From assembly GCA_902589505.1 (NCBI GenBank), contig CACITE010000001.1, positions 62,001 through 126,000 of the forward strand: a stretch of DNA of 64,000 bases, given 5' to 3'. The DNA comes from an uncultured Pelagibacteraceae bacterium. Lineage in GTDB: Bacteria; Pseudomonadota; Alphaproteobacteria; Pelagibacterales; Pelagibacteraceae. How positions within the stretch are numbered: the first letter of the stretch is position 1; each line of letters begins with the position of its first letter. The notes below the pieces were generated by a model. That model was given only the letters and a program-made list of their open reading frames with translations, was not told where the DNA came from and ran no database searches. Both the position numbers and the translations under genes were made by a program. This document shows, piece after piece, positions 1-7,546 of the stretch.

Positions 1-853
1 CAAGTACGGATCACCCGTTTATGTTAGACACGAAATTGTTCATAATGCACAAGTAGTTGAAAATCTAAAAAAACTTGGTGCTGTATTTGTTGAAGAACTT
101 AATGAGATAGAGGATCGTTCAAGACCGGTGATTTTCTCAGCTCACGGAGTACCTAAATCCGTTCCTAAGGACGCTTCACTAAAAAAAATGTTTTACATAG
201 ATGCAACTTGCCCCTTAGTTACAAAAGTCCATAGAGAGGCGGAATTTCTTTATAAAAATAATTATGAAATTATTCTTATAGGCCATAAAAATCATCCAGA
301 GGTACTAGGAACGATGGGCCAGTTGCCTGCAAATTCCATTAAACTCATAGAAACAGTTAAGGATGCTGAAAATATAAAAATTGATAAAATAAAAAAACCC
401 GTGGCCTATGTTACACAAACAACATTATCTGTTGATGACACAAAAGAAATAATTGAAGTATTAAAAAAAAAATTTACAAACATTAGATCTCCAATTAAAG
501 AAGATATATGTTATGCCACTACAAATAGGCAAGAAGCAGTTAAAAAAATTGCACCTATGTGTGACATGTTTTTTGTAGTTGGAAGCAAAAATTCATCCAA
601 TTCACAAAGACTAGTAGAAGTGGCAAAAAAATCTGGTTGCGCAGAATCCAGATTAATTTCATTTAATGAAAAGCTTCCAATAGATTTAATAACTAAGTGC
701 AATAAGATAGGAATAACATCTGGTGCTTCAGCGCCAGAACAACTAGTTCAAAATCTAATATCGGAATTAAAAAAATTTTTTAATATTTCTACTGAGGAGA
801 TTGTGCTTACAAAAGAAAATGTAACATTTAAATTGCCAAAGTCTTTAAACTAA
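1..853 (+). CDS. ispH: 4-hydroxy-3-methylbut-2-enyl diphosphate reductase, 5' end missing
   Basis: This is the C-terminal part of IspH (LytB), the iron-sulfur enzyme that makes IPP and DMAPP in the last step of the non-mevalonate isoprenoid pathway. The frame is open from base 2, so the true start lies before the window; the GTG at 128 is only an internal codon. Translating from base 2 gives YVRHEIVHN and then VFVEELNEI, both typical of the family. Two of the three cluster cysteines are visible, in IDATCPLVTKVH and in DICYATTNRQ, with the SAHGV motif between. The gene stops four bases before the convergent MazG-like gene. Identity is secure; only the N-terminus is missing. Confidence 0.95.
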   Translation, partial: KYGSPVYVRHEIVHNAQVVENLKKLGAVFVEELNEIEDRSRPVIFSAHGVPKSVPKDASLKKMFYIDATCPLVTKVHREAEFLYKNNYEIILIGHKNHPEVLGTMGQLPANSIKLIETVKDAENIKIDKIKKPVAYVTQTTLSVDDTKEIIEVLKKKFTNIRSPIKEDICYATTNRQEAVKKIAPMCDMFFVVGSKNSSNSQRLVEVAKKSGCAESRLISFNEKLPIDLITKCNKIGITSGASAPEQLVQNLISELKKFFNISTEEIVLTKENVTFKLPKSLN

Positions 854-857
854 ATTT

Positions 858-1229
858 TTATTCTACAAAGGGTTTAAGATTTGGTTCAAGATAGTTTGGT
901 CCCTTCATAACTTTTCCTTTTTCATTATAGATTGGCTTGCCGTCGTTACCCAATTTACTCATATTAGCTCTTTGAACTTCCTTAAAACATTTATCTAAGT
1001 CAATTCCATAAGCGCATCCAGCACCGTAGGTTACATAAAGAATATCAGTTAAAGCATCAGCAACCTCTTTTAAATCTTTATCTTTCATTGCTTGATTTAA
1101 TTCATTTAGCTCTTCTTTGATCAATTCAAATCTTAATTGCATAGTTTTTTCATCAGGAAATTGGGCTTTGGATCTTACTATTTGCCCAAAAGTTTTCATA
1201 AATGTTTTTACATCTTCAAAATTACTCAT
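858..1229 (-). CDS. MazG-like all-alpha NTP pyrophosphohydrolase
   Basis: A 123-residue protein of the all-alpha NTP pyrophosphatase superfamily (MazG / PRA-PH-like). The metal-binding acidic helix reads KEELNEL near residue 38 and the partner helix EVADALTDILYV lies near residue 56, giving the EExxE...ExxD arrangement of the family. Such enzymes hydrolyse nucleoside triphosphates to monophosphate and pyrophosphate, often as house-cleaning; the actual substrate cannot be read from the sequence. The C-terminal part (residues 85-123), with NDGKPIYNEKGKVMKGPNY, is a familiar tail of this subfamily. It lies 15 bases downstream of the SDR gene on the same strand and is probably co-transcribed with it. 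Confidence 0.75.
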   Translation of the reverse strand: MSNFEDVKTFMKTFGQIVRSKAQFPDEKTMQLRFELIKEELNELNQAMKDKDLKEVADALTDILYVTYGAGCAYGIDLDKCFKEVQRANMSKLGNDGKPIYNEKGKVMKGPNYLEPNLKPFVE

Positions 1230-1244
1230 AGGTTCCTTTCTTTT

Positions 1245-2012
1245 TTAAATTGCTGTCCAGCCACCATCTACCAATATTGAAGTTCCCGTGATCATTGATG
1301 AGGAGTCCGAAGCCAAAAAAGCAACCGTAGTTGCTACATCACTGAGCTCAGCAAATTTTCCCATAGGAATTTTTTTCAGCATGTCATTTTTAAATTTTCT
1401 ACTTTTTAAAAATTTTTTTGTCATGGGAGTTACAACAAAAGTTGGACACACAGTATTTACTCGAATATTGCTTTTGGCCAAATCAATAGCCATACCTTTA
1501 GTGAGACCCTCTAGACCTGCTTTTGTCATGTTATACACACTTCTTATTGGTCCACCTACATGCGCCATTTGAGATGACATATTTATAATAGACCCTCCGA
1601 TTTTTTTTCTATTTTTTGCTTCTAACATTTTTAATGTGCATAGCTGCGCTAAATGAAATGTTGATACAGTGTTAAGTTTTACAAGGTATTCCATATTTTT
1701 TTTCTGAACCTTAGTAAAATGTTCTGGAATATTTGTTCCAGCATTATTTACCAAAATATCAATTTTTTTTTGTTTATTTATAAGGTTTTTAATTTGATTA
1801 TAATTAGTAACGTCACAAACGTAAGAAGTACATTTTGTTTTAAACTTTTTTATAATTTTAGAAACTTTATCCAGGTCACTTTGTGTTCTGCTAATAATAA
1901 TAAGTTCAGCCCCGGCTTCGGCCAATGCTATTGCGCAAGCTTTTCCAATGCCTTTTCCTGCTCCTGTAACTAAGGCAACTTTTTTTTTAAGATTTATTTT
2001 TTTCAGATACAT
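1245..2012 (-). CDS. short-chain dehydrogenase/reductase (SDR), classical type
   Basis: A 255-residue classical SDR. It has the Rossmann glycine motif TGAGKGIGKA near residue 17, NNAG near residue 89, the catalytic Ser in INMSS, YNMTK (Tyr-xxx-Lys), and the C-terminal cofactor-loop motif followed by GTSILVDGGW. The general shape resembles gluconate 5-dehydrogenase / KduD-type sugar-acid or polyol dehydrogenases, but the substrate cannot be assigned from sequence. It lies two bases downstream of the TerC-family gene and probably belongs to the minus-strand run GMC oxidoreductase - TerC - SDR - MazG. A role as an oxidoreductase working with the GMC enzyme is inference from position only. Confidence 0.85.
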   Translation of the reverse strand: MYLKKINLKKKVALVTGAGKGIGKACAIALAEAGAELIIISRTQSDLDKVSKIIKKFKTKCTSYVCDVTNYNQIKNLINKQKKIDILVNNAGTNIPEHFTKVQKKNMEYLVKLNTVSTFHLAQLCTLKMLEAKNRKKIGGSIINMSSQMAHVGGPIRSVYNMTKAGLEGLTKGMAIDLAKSNIRVNTVCPTFVVTPMTKKFLKSRKFKNDMLKKIPMGKFAELSDVATTVAFLASDSSSMITGTSILVDGGWTAI

Positions 2013-2014
2013 TT

Positions 2015-2590
2015 CTATATAAACACTTTTAAGTCACTATAAATTAATTCTACGGCGACTACCAGTATTGCAAGTAGACCTAACCATCCTATCCATTTAT
2101 ATTTTTTGATCCATTTAGATATAATAGTAGCGATAGTAGCCATAAGTATTATTGATAAAATTAAGCCGAAAACTAATAAAGCGTAATGATCTCTAGCTGC
2201 TCCAGCTACTCCTAAAACGTTATCGAGACTCATACTTATATCAGCAACTATAACGGTCATTATTGCTTTAAAAAAAGATGAATTATTAGTTTTAATTTTT
2301 TTATTATCTTCAGCTACATTTTTAATTACATCTTTATATAGTTTATACGCAATATAGAGCAGAAGTAATCCACCAATAAATTTAAGTCCGTTAATTTGCA
2401 AAAGATAAGCTGTTATCAAAGTAAATAATATCCTTAAAATTATTGCAGCCCCAATGCCCCAAAATATAATCTTTTTTCTTATTTCGTGCTTGAATTGGGA
2501 TGCTACCATTCCAATAATAATTGCATTATCACCAGCTAAAACTAAATCAATAAATACTATTTGAAAAAAAATGATTATTTGTTCTGTCAT
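2015..2590 (-). CDS. TerC-family integral membrane protein (YjbE-like)
   Basis: A 191-residue membrane protein of the TerC/YjbE family. It begins with a hydrophobic helix carrying the conserved acidic motif DLVLAGDNAIIIG and repeats the theme at ADISMSLDNVLGVAGA near residue 120, the paired Asp motifs that mark this family. About six membrane helices are apparent. Relatives include manganese exporters, so metal efflux is possible; the cargo is not shown here. Its ATG overlaps the stop of the upstream GMC oxidoreductase by four bases (ATGA), so translation is likely coupled. Confidence 0.8.
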   Translation of the reverse strand: MTEQIIIFFQIVFIDLVLAGDNAIIIGMVASQFKHEIRKKIIFWGIGAAIILRILFTLITAYLLQINGLKFIGGLLLLYIAYKLYKDVIKNVAEDNKKIKTNNSSFFKAIMTVIVADISMSLDNVLGVAGAARDHYALLVFGLILSIILMATIATIISKWIKKYKWIGWLGLLAILVVAVELIYSDLKVFI

Positions 2591-4191
2591 GATTTACTAT
2601 CCTCTAATATCATGTCAGATGCTTTTTCAGCAATCATCATGGTTGGTGCATTTGTATTTCCTGAAGTTATATTTGGCATAATAGAAGCATCAACAATCCT
2701 TAAATTTTTTAAACCATGAGCAATTAATCTGTCACTTACTACTGAATTTTCATCATTTCCCATTTTGCATGTTCCCACAGGGTGAAAAATTGTTTGTGCA
2801 TAATCGCTTGCAGCTTTCACAAGTTCTTCATTATCTTTTATATTTATTCCTGGTCTAAATTCTTCAGGTTCATATTTTGAGAAAGTTTTTGTTTCAAGAA
2901 CTATTTTTCTTATAAGTTTTAATCCATCAGCGGTAACTTTCCTATCTTCTGGGGTAGACAAATAGTTCATTTTAATTTTAGGATCATTTCTAGTATCTGC
3001 GCTATTTATATAAATTTCACCTCTACTAGTCGGTCTAATATTTGCTACTGTTGGAGTAAATGCATCAAAATTATGCAAATCTGCTCCACCTAGTTTGTCT
3101 GTACTAATTGGTTGAATATGAAACTGCAAGTTGGGTGTATCTTTTGATATATCGCTTTTTGCAAATCCACAAAGTTGACTGGCACCCATCGTCATTGGAC
3201 CTTTTCTAAAAAAAAGATATTCCATTCCTATTGATATTTTTCCAAACAAGCTATTTATTTTTTTATTTAGCGTCTTGATGTTTTTCACTTTATAAACAGG
3301 TCGCATCATAATGTGATCTTGAAGGTTTTTTCCAACACCAGGTGAGTTATGTATTATCTCAATTCCAAGGTTTTTAATTTTAGAAGCATCTCCAACACCA
3401 GAAGCTTGAAGTATATGAGGAGATCCAATTGAACCTGCGGATAATATAATTTCTTTCTTTGCCTTGACTTCAAATAACTTGTTATCTAACCAATATGAAA
3501 CGCTTTCAGCTTTTTTTTTATTAAAAATTATATTTTTTACATGTGCCTTTGTTAATATCTTCAAATTTTTTCTATTTTTTATTGGATTTAAGTATCCTAC
3601 CGAAGCGCTACATCTTAGTCCTTTTTTTTCTGTTACTTGAAAATAACCACAACCAAAATTATCGCCTTTGTTAAAATCATTTAGTTTAGGTATACCAACT
3701 TCTTCAGCTGCATTCATAAATACATCTAAAATATCTAATTTAATTCTTTGATCTTCGACAGAAATAGGTCCCCCAACACCATGAAATTCATTTTTACCTC
3801 TTTCTTGATTTTCGGACTTTAAAAAATAAGGTAAAACATCTTTCCACGACCAACCGACATTACCTAACTGTCTCCAAGTATCATAATCTTGTTCTTGACC
3901 TCTTATATAAAGCAAACCATTTATTGAAGAGCTTCCCCCTAATGTTTTTCCTCTTGGGTAATTTATTGAACGGTTGTTCATTGTTTCATCAGGTTCAGTT
4001 TTAAAACACCAGTCAGTTATTGGATTATGCATTGTTTTATAGTAGCCAACAGGAATATGTATCCATGGGTAGGAATCTTTACCTCCAGCTTCAAGAAGTA
4101 AAATTTTATTTGAAGAAATAGACGACAGTCGGTTTGCTAGCACACACCCAGCTGACCCAGCTCCAATGATTATGTAGTCAAAATCTTCCAT
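2587..4191 (-). CDS. GMC-family oxidoreductase (choline dehydrogenase-like)
   Basis: A 534-residue FAD-dependent glucose-methanol-choline oxidoreductase. The N-terminal ADP-binding motif is IGAGSAGCVLANRLS, the first GMC signature GGSSSINGLLYIRG sits near residue 85, and the second lies around GSIGSPHILQASGVG near residue 255. The C-terminus has HPVGTCKMG, with the expected active-site His, and VVDASIMPNITSGNTNAPT. These enzymes oxidise alcohols such as choline, methanol or polyethylene glycol. BetA is the closest named relative by overall look, but the family is broad and no betB or betaine genes lie beside it. It diverges from the TRAP transporter across a 122-base gap, so the TRAP substrate might feed it; that is inference. 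Confidence 0.85.
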   Translation of the reverse strand: MEDFDYIIIGAGSAGCVLANRLSSISSNKILLLEAGGKDSYPWIHIPVGYYKTMHNPITDWCFKTEPDETMNNRSINYPRGKTLGGSSSINGLLYIRGQEQDYDTWRQLGNVGWSWKDVLPYFLKSENQERGKNEFHGVGGPISVEDQRIKLDILDVFMNAAEEVGIPKLNDFNKGDNFGCGYFQVTEKKGLRCSASVGYLNPIKNRKNLKILTKAHVKNIIFNKKKAESVSYWLDNKLFEVKAKKEIILSAGSIGSPHILQASGVGDASKIKNLGIEIIHNSPGVGKNLQDHIMMRPVYKVKNIKTLNKKINSLFGKISIGMEYLFFRKGPMTMGASQLCGFAKSDISKDTPNLQFHIQPISTDKLGGADLHNFDAFTPTVANIRPTSRGEIYINSADTRNDPKIKMNYLSTPEDRKVTADGLKLIRKIVLETKTFSKYEPEEFRPGINIKDNEELVKAASDYAQTIFHPVGTCKMGNDENSVVSDRLIAHGLKNLRIVDASIMPNITSGNTNAPTMMIAEKASDMILEDSKS

Positions 4192-4244
4192 TTCAGGTTG
4201 AATATTTTTTTTTAATTTAATTTAATTTAGTCTTTTAACACATT

Positions 4245-4273
4245 TTAACTTGATAAATCTTATTCATTATAGT
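4245..4273 (+). promoter_or_regulatory. possible sigma70-type promoter for the TRAP operon
   Basis: TTAACT at 4245-4250 and TATAGT at 4268-4273 are spaced by 17 bases in the intergenic region upstream of the TRAP binding-protein gene. The -10 box is good and the -35 box weak. In such AT-rich DNA chance matches are common, so this is only a candidate. Confidence 0.3.
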
Positions 4274-4304
4274 CCAATTCTTTTTTTTATTAATTAACAA
4301 TCAA

Positions 4305-4310
4305 AGAGGG
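4305..4310 (+). promoter_or_regulatory. strong ribosome binding site of the TRAP binding-protein gene
   Basis: AGAGGG lies a few bases before the ATG at 4314 and fixes this start. Near-identical sites stand before the NCS1 permease (7536-7541), the taurine-type binding protein (24688-24693, minus) and the amino-acid binding protein (59376-59381), while most other genes here have weak or no visible site. Confidence 0.6.
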
Positions 4311-4313
4311 AAT

Positions 4314-5408
4314 ATGAGAAAAATCATATCTTTGTTTTTGGGTGTAGCTATGTTTATCGGTTTTACGGTATCAGCTAATGCTGCAAAAACATTAAAGTGC
4401 CAAACTGTTATCAGTGCGAAAGCTGATGAAGTTAAAATGCTGAAAGATTGGGGCAATGACATTACCGCTCTTACAGATGGCGAAATTAAATTTGAAATTC
4501 TTCCTGCAGGTACTGTGGTTGGAGTTAAAGAAACATTAGATGCAGTTGATAAAGGACTGATCGATTGTGGATTTGCTTGGACGCACTATTGGTCAGGCGA
4601 ACATCCTGCGGCTATGTTATTTGGATCTCCAGTAGCAGGAGCAGGTGTTGGAATTGATAATATCGCTTTCTTGTCATGGTTCCAGTACGGTGGTGGTAAA
4701 GAACTTTACGATCAACTTTGGAAAGAAATGAAAAGAAACATTAAAGGATTTATGCTTCAACCAGTTGGTCCAGAAGCTTTAGGTTGGTTCAAAGAACCAA
4801 TTAATAGCATGGATGACTTTAGAAAATACAAGTTCAGAACTCCTCCAGGAATTCCAGGACAAACTTATAAAGATATTGGTGTAGCATCTGTTGCAATGGG
4901 TGGTGGAGATATTCTTCCAGCTCTTGAAGCAGGAACTATTGATGCAGCTGAATGGTGTTGTCCAAAACCAGACATGACTTTTGGTTTCCAAAAAGTTCTT
5001 AAACATTATTACTTACAAGGTTTACACCAAGTAGTAGTAAATGCTGACGTTTATATAAACGGAGATGTGTATAAAAGTTTGACCCCACTTCAAAAGAAAG
5101 CTTTTGAAGTTGCGTCTAATGCATCTTTAAGTAAATCAATGAGCTACAGAATATATGAAAACGGAAAAGCTCTTGCAGAACTTACTGGCAAACATGGAGT
5201 AATTTTGCATGATACTCCAGCAGACTACTTTCCAGCATATATGGCTGCGGCGAAGAAAAGTTTAGAGACAAATGCTGCGAAGAATAAATTCTTTGCTAAA
5301 GTATGGCAGTCTCAAAAAGACTTTGCTGATATAGCTGTTCCATTCTGGAGCGGTGCTCAAATGTCAAATGCTAAGCTAGGTATGGCTCACGCAGCGACAT
5401 TAAAATAG
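4314..5408 (+). CDS. dctP: TRAP transporter solute-binding protein (DctP family)
   Basis: A 364-residue periplasmic receptor of a tripartite ATP-independent transporter. Residues 1-23 form a signal peptide ending ANA. The body has the DctP-family pattern, including the central signature region KYKFRTPPGIPGQTYKDIG, then GGDILPALEAGTIDAAEW near residue 200. That second motif resembles the TakP / mannitol-chloroaromatic group of DctP proteins, which bind organic carboxylates such as 2-oxoacids; the ligand here is unproven. The strong AGAGGG site sets the start. A GC-rich hairpin follows the stop and separates it from the permease genes, which would favour higher receptor levels. Confidence 0.9.
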   Translation: MRKIISLFLGVAMFIGFTVSANAAKTLKCQTVISAKADEVKMLKDWGNDITALTDGEIKFEILPAGTVVGVKETLDAVDKGLIDCGFAWTHYWSGEHPAAMLFGSPVAGAGVGIDNIAFLSWFQYGGGKELYDQLWKEMKRNIKGFMLQPVGPEALGWFKEPINSMDDFRKYKFRTPPGIPGQTYKDIGVASVAMGGGDILPALEAGTIDAAEWCCPKPDMTFGFQKVLKHYYLQGLHQVVVNADVYINGDVYKSLTPLQKKAFEVASNASLSKSMSYRIYENGKALAELTGKHGVILHDTPADYFPAYMAAAKKSLETNAAKNKFFAKVWQSQKDFADIAVPFWSGAQMSNAKLGMAHAATLK

Positions 5409-5437
5409 TAGTTTTAAAGACTATAAAAATATTTAGA

Positions 5438-5465
5438 ATAAAGCGGACTTAATAGTCCGCTTTAT
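5438..5465 (+). terminator. intercistronic hairpin after the TRAP binding-protein gene
   Basis: A perfect 12-base-pair stem (5438-5449 with 5454-5465; arms ATAAAGCGGACT and AGTCCGCTTTAT) closes a four-base TAAT loop. It lies 29 bases after the dctP stop and 17 bases before the dctQ start. There is no long pure T run after it (TTTATTTG), so it is more likely a partial attenuator or a 3'-end stabiliser than a full terminator. Equivalent hairpins follow the other two binding-protein genes in the window. Confidence 0.75.
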
Positions 5466-5482
5466 TTGTTTAAGGGGTACAT

Positions 5483-6094
5483 ATGACCGATGAAACTACA
5501 AAATTAGATACGTCCGATGAAATGATAGCAGAAAGAAGATTTGGTTCTGCAAAAATGCCTGACGATATGCCAAAATGGATGGCATTACTTATAACAAAAA
5601 TAGATTTATTTAGTAAATGGACCGGCAATATTGTTTGTTGGATAACAGCACCATTAATACTTGCTATGGTTTATGAAGTTTTAGCCAGAAAAATTTTTAC
5701 AGCTCCAACCATGTGGGCTTATGATATGAGTAGGTTCTTATATGGGGCGCTATTTATGTTAGGCGCTGGATACGCCTTATCTAAAGGAGTTCATATAAGA
5801 GCGGATTTTTTATACAGAAATTTTAAAGTTAAAACCCAAGGTGTAGTTGACACGACATTATATATTTTATTTTATTTTCCAGGTCTATTATTCTTTTTTT
5901 ATATGACGACTGGATTTGTTCAAGAATCAATTATGAGAAATGAAAGAGGAATGGATACAGCTTGGATGCCATATATGTGGCCTATCAAAGCTTGTTTATG
6001 GTTTGGTATATTATTTTTACTTATTCAAGGAGTTTCAGAAGTTTTAAAAAGTTATTATGCTGCAACACGCGGAAGATGGCCAGATAAAAAATGA
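5483..6094 (+). CDS. dctQ: TRAP transporter small permease subunit (DctQ family)
   Basis: A 203-residue membrane protein with four predicted helices starting near residue 50, after a hydrophilic N-terminus of about 45 residues that is longer than usual. The family hallmarks are present: ITAPLILAMVYEVLARKIF in helix 1, then a hydrophobic helix with FMLGAGYALSKGVHIRADF, where the GVHIRAD stretch is the conserved DctQ motif. It pairs with DctM to form the sodium-driven TRAP membrane complex. A GGGG site precedes the ATG and the 3' end overlaps dctM by four bases, so the two are translationally coupled. Confidence 0.9.
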   Translation: MTDETTKLDTSDEMIAERRFGSAKMPDDMPKWMALLITKIDLFSKWTGNIVCWITAPLILAMVYEVLARKIFTAPTMWAYDMSRFLYGALFMLGAGYALSKGVHIRADFLYRNFKVKTQGVVDTTLYILFYFPGLLFFFYMTTGFVQESIMRNERGMDTAWMPYMWPIKACLWFGILFLLIQGVSEVLKSYYAATRGRWPDKK

Positions 6095-7425
6095 TAGCAG
6101 AAATAATTAATCCAGCTACCCTTGGTTTTATATTAGTTGCAGTAATGCTGTTTGCAATTTTTATAGGTTTTCCAATTTCATTTACTTTAATTTTTTTAGG
6201 ATTTGTTTTTGGTTATCTTGGATTTGGAAAGCTCGTATTTTATTTAATGACTCTCCAATTTTCTATGGTCATGACGGAACAAACCCTTGCAGCTGTTCCA
6301 CTCTTTGTTTTTATGGGAATTATGATGGAGCAAGCAGGTTTAATGGAAAGATTGTTTTCATCTGTACAACTCATGTTGGCAAGAGTCAGAGGGTCATTAT
6401 ATTATGCAGTTCTCTTTGTTTCAGTAATATTTGCTGCCGCAACAGGAATTGTAGGAGCCTCCGTAACAATATTAGGCATCATGGCTGCTAAATCAATGAA
6501 TAGATCAAAATACGACGTAAGACTTGCCGCTGGTACTATAACTGCAGGAGGAACTTTAGGAATTTTAATACCTCCAAGCATTATGTTAGTAGTAATGGGT
6601 CCGATTATGGAAATTCCTGTAACGGATTTATTTGCTGCAGCCATTATACCAGGGATCATACTTGCATTATTATATGCTGGATATACTACAATAAGATGTT
6701 GGCAAAATCCTAATCTTGGCCCTCCGTTACCAGAAGAACTAAGGGCGGGTAGTGCAAAAGAAGTTTTGATTGAATTTTTAATAGGATTGGTTCCCCCAGC
6801 AGCATTAGTTTTTGCAGCTCTAGGAAGTATATTGTTTGGTTTTGCTACACCAACAGAGGCTGCTGGCTGTGGTGCAGCAGGTGCACTTTTATTAGCTTTA
6901 GCATATAGAAAACTAACTCTATCAAAATTACAAGATGCATTGGTAAAAACTTTAGAAATTACAGCATTGATTATGGTTTTAGTTGCAGCCTCGAATTTTT
7001 TTGGAGCAGTATTTTCTAGACTTGGAACACCAATGGTGCTTACTGATTTTTTATTATCATTAGAAATGAATAAATATTTTATTCTTGGAATTGTAATGTT
7101 AATGATATTTCTTTTGGGATGGCCTTTAGAATGGGTTCCAATAGTAATGATTATTGTCCCAATTATATTGCCATTAATTGAAGCTTTAGGATTTAATTTA
7201 ACTTGGTTTGCAATTCTTGTGGCGGTAAACCTCCAGACCGCCTGGCTTTCACCTCCAGTCGCCTTATCGGCTTATTTTTTAAAAGGTGTTGTTCCAGAAT
7301 GGGATTTAAAAGATATTTATATTGGAATGATGCAGTTCATGGTTCTGCAAGTTATAGGTTTAATATTAATTATTGCTTTTCCAAAACTTGTTTTGTGGTT
7401 GCCAACTTTAATCTACGGACAATAG
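6091..7425 (+). CDS. dctM: TRAP transporter large permease subunit (DctM family)
   Basis: A 444-residue polytopic protein with about a dozen membrane helices, the usual size for DctM. Family features include an N-terminal FIGFPISFTL helix, VFMGIMMEQAG near residue 75, the GTLGILIPPSIMLVVMG motif near residue 155 and the repeat-related LSPPVALSAYFLKGV near residue 385. It carries the ion-coupled transport path, with DctQ as partner and the periplasmic receptor upstream supplying the ligand. The ATG lies inside the end of dctQ. The operon ends here; no clear terminator hairpin was found in the following 120 bases. Confidence 0.92.
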   Translation: MIAEIINPATLGFILVAVMLFAIFIGFPISFTLIFLGFVFGYLGFGKLVFYLMTLQFSMVMTEQTLAAVPLFVFMGIMMEQAGLMERLFSSVQLMLARVRGSLYYAVLFVSVIFAAATGIVGASVTILGIMAAKSMNRSKYDVRLAAGTITAGGTLGILIPPSIMLVVMGPIMEIPVTDLFAAAIIPGIILALLYAGYTTIRCWQNPNLGPPLPEELRAGSAKEVLIEFLIGLVPPAALVFAALGSILFGFATPTEAAGCGAAGALLLALAYRKLTLSKLQDALVKTLEITALIMVLVAASNFFGAVFSRLGTPMVLTDFLLSLEMNKYFILGIVMLMIFLLGWPLEWVPIVMIIVPIILPLIEALGFNLTWFAILVAVNLQTAWLSPPVALSAYFLKGVVPEWDLKDIYIGMMQFMVLQVIGLILIIAFPKLVLWLPTLIYGQ

Positions 7426-7482
7426 TCTAAAACCTTTTATAATTGGCCCCTGATTCAACATAAAAAAAATAGCAATTTAACT

Positions 7483-7510
7483 TTGATCATAATAGAAAAA
7501 TAGGTACTAT
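7483..7510 (+). promoter_or_regulatory. possible promoter of the NCS1 permease gene
   Basis: TTGATC at 7483-7488 and TACTAT at 7505-7510, spaced by 16 bases, lie 36 bases upstream of the permease ATG. Each box matches four of six consensus positions, so this is a weak candidate. Confidence 0.3.
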
Positions 7511-7546
7511 TCCGACACTTTAAACTAATAATTAAAGAGGGAAATT

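Noticed and set aside
2587-4191. Choline dehydrogenase betA
   Set aside because: GMC enzymes are too varied to name the substrate, and no betB or betaine genes are adjacent.
4192-4313. Possible riboswitch in the leader of the TRAP operon
   Set aside because: The gap is AT-rich with no conserved pairing elements or G-rich core that I could recognise; only a weak promoter candidate was kept.
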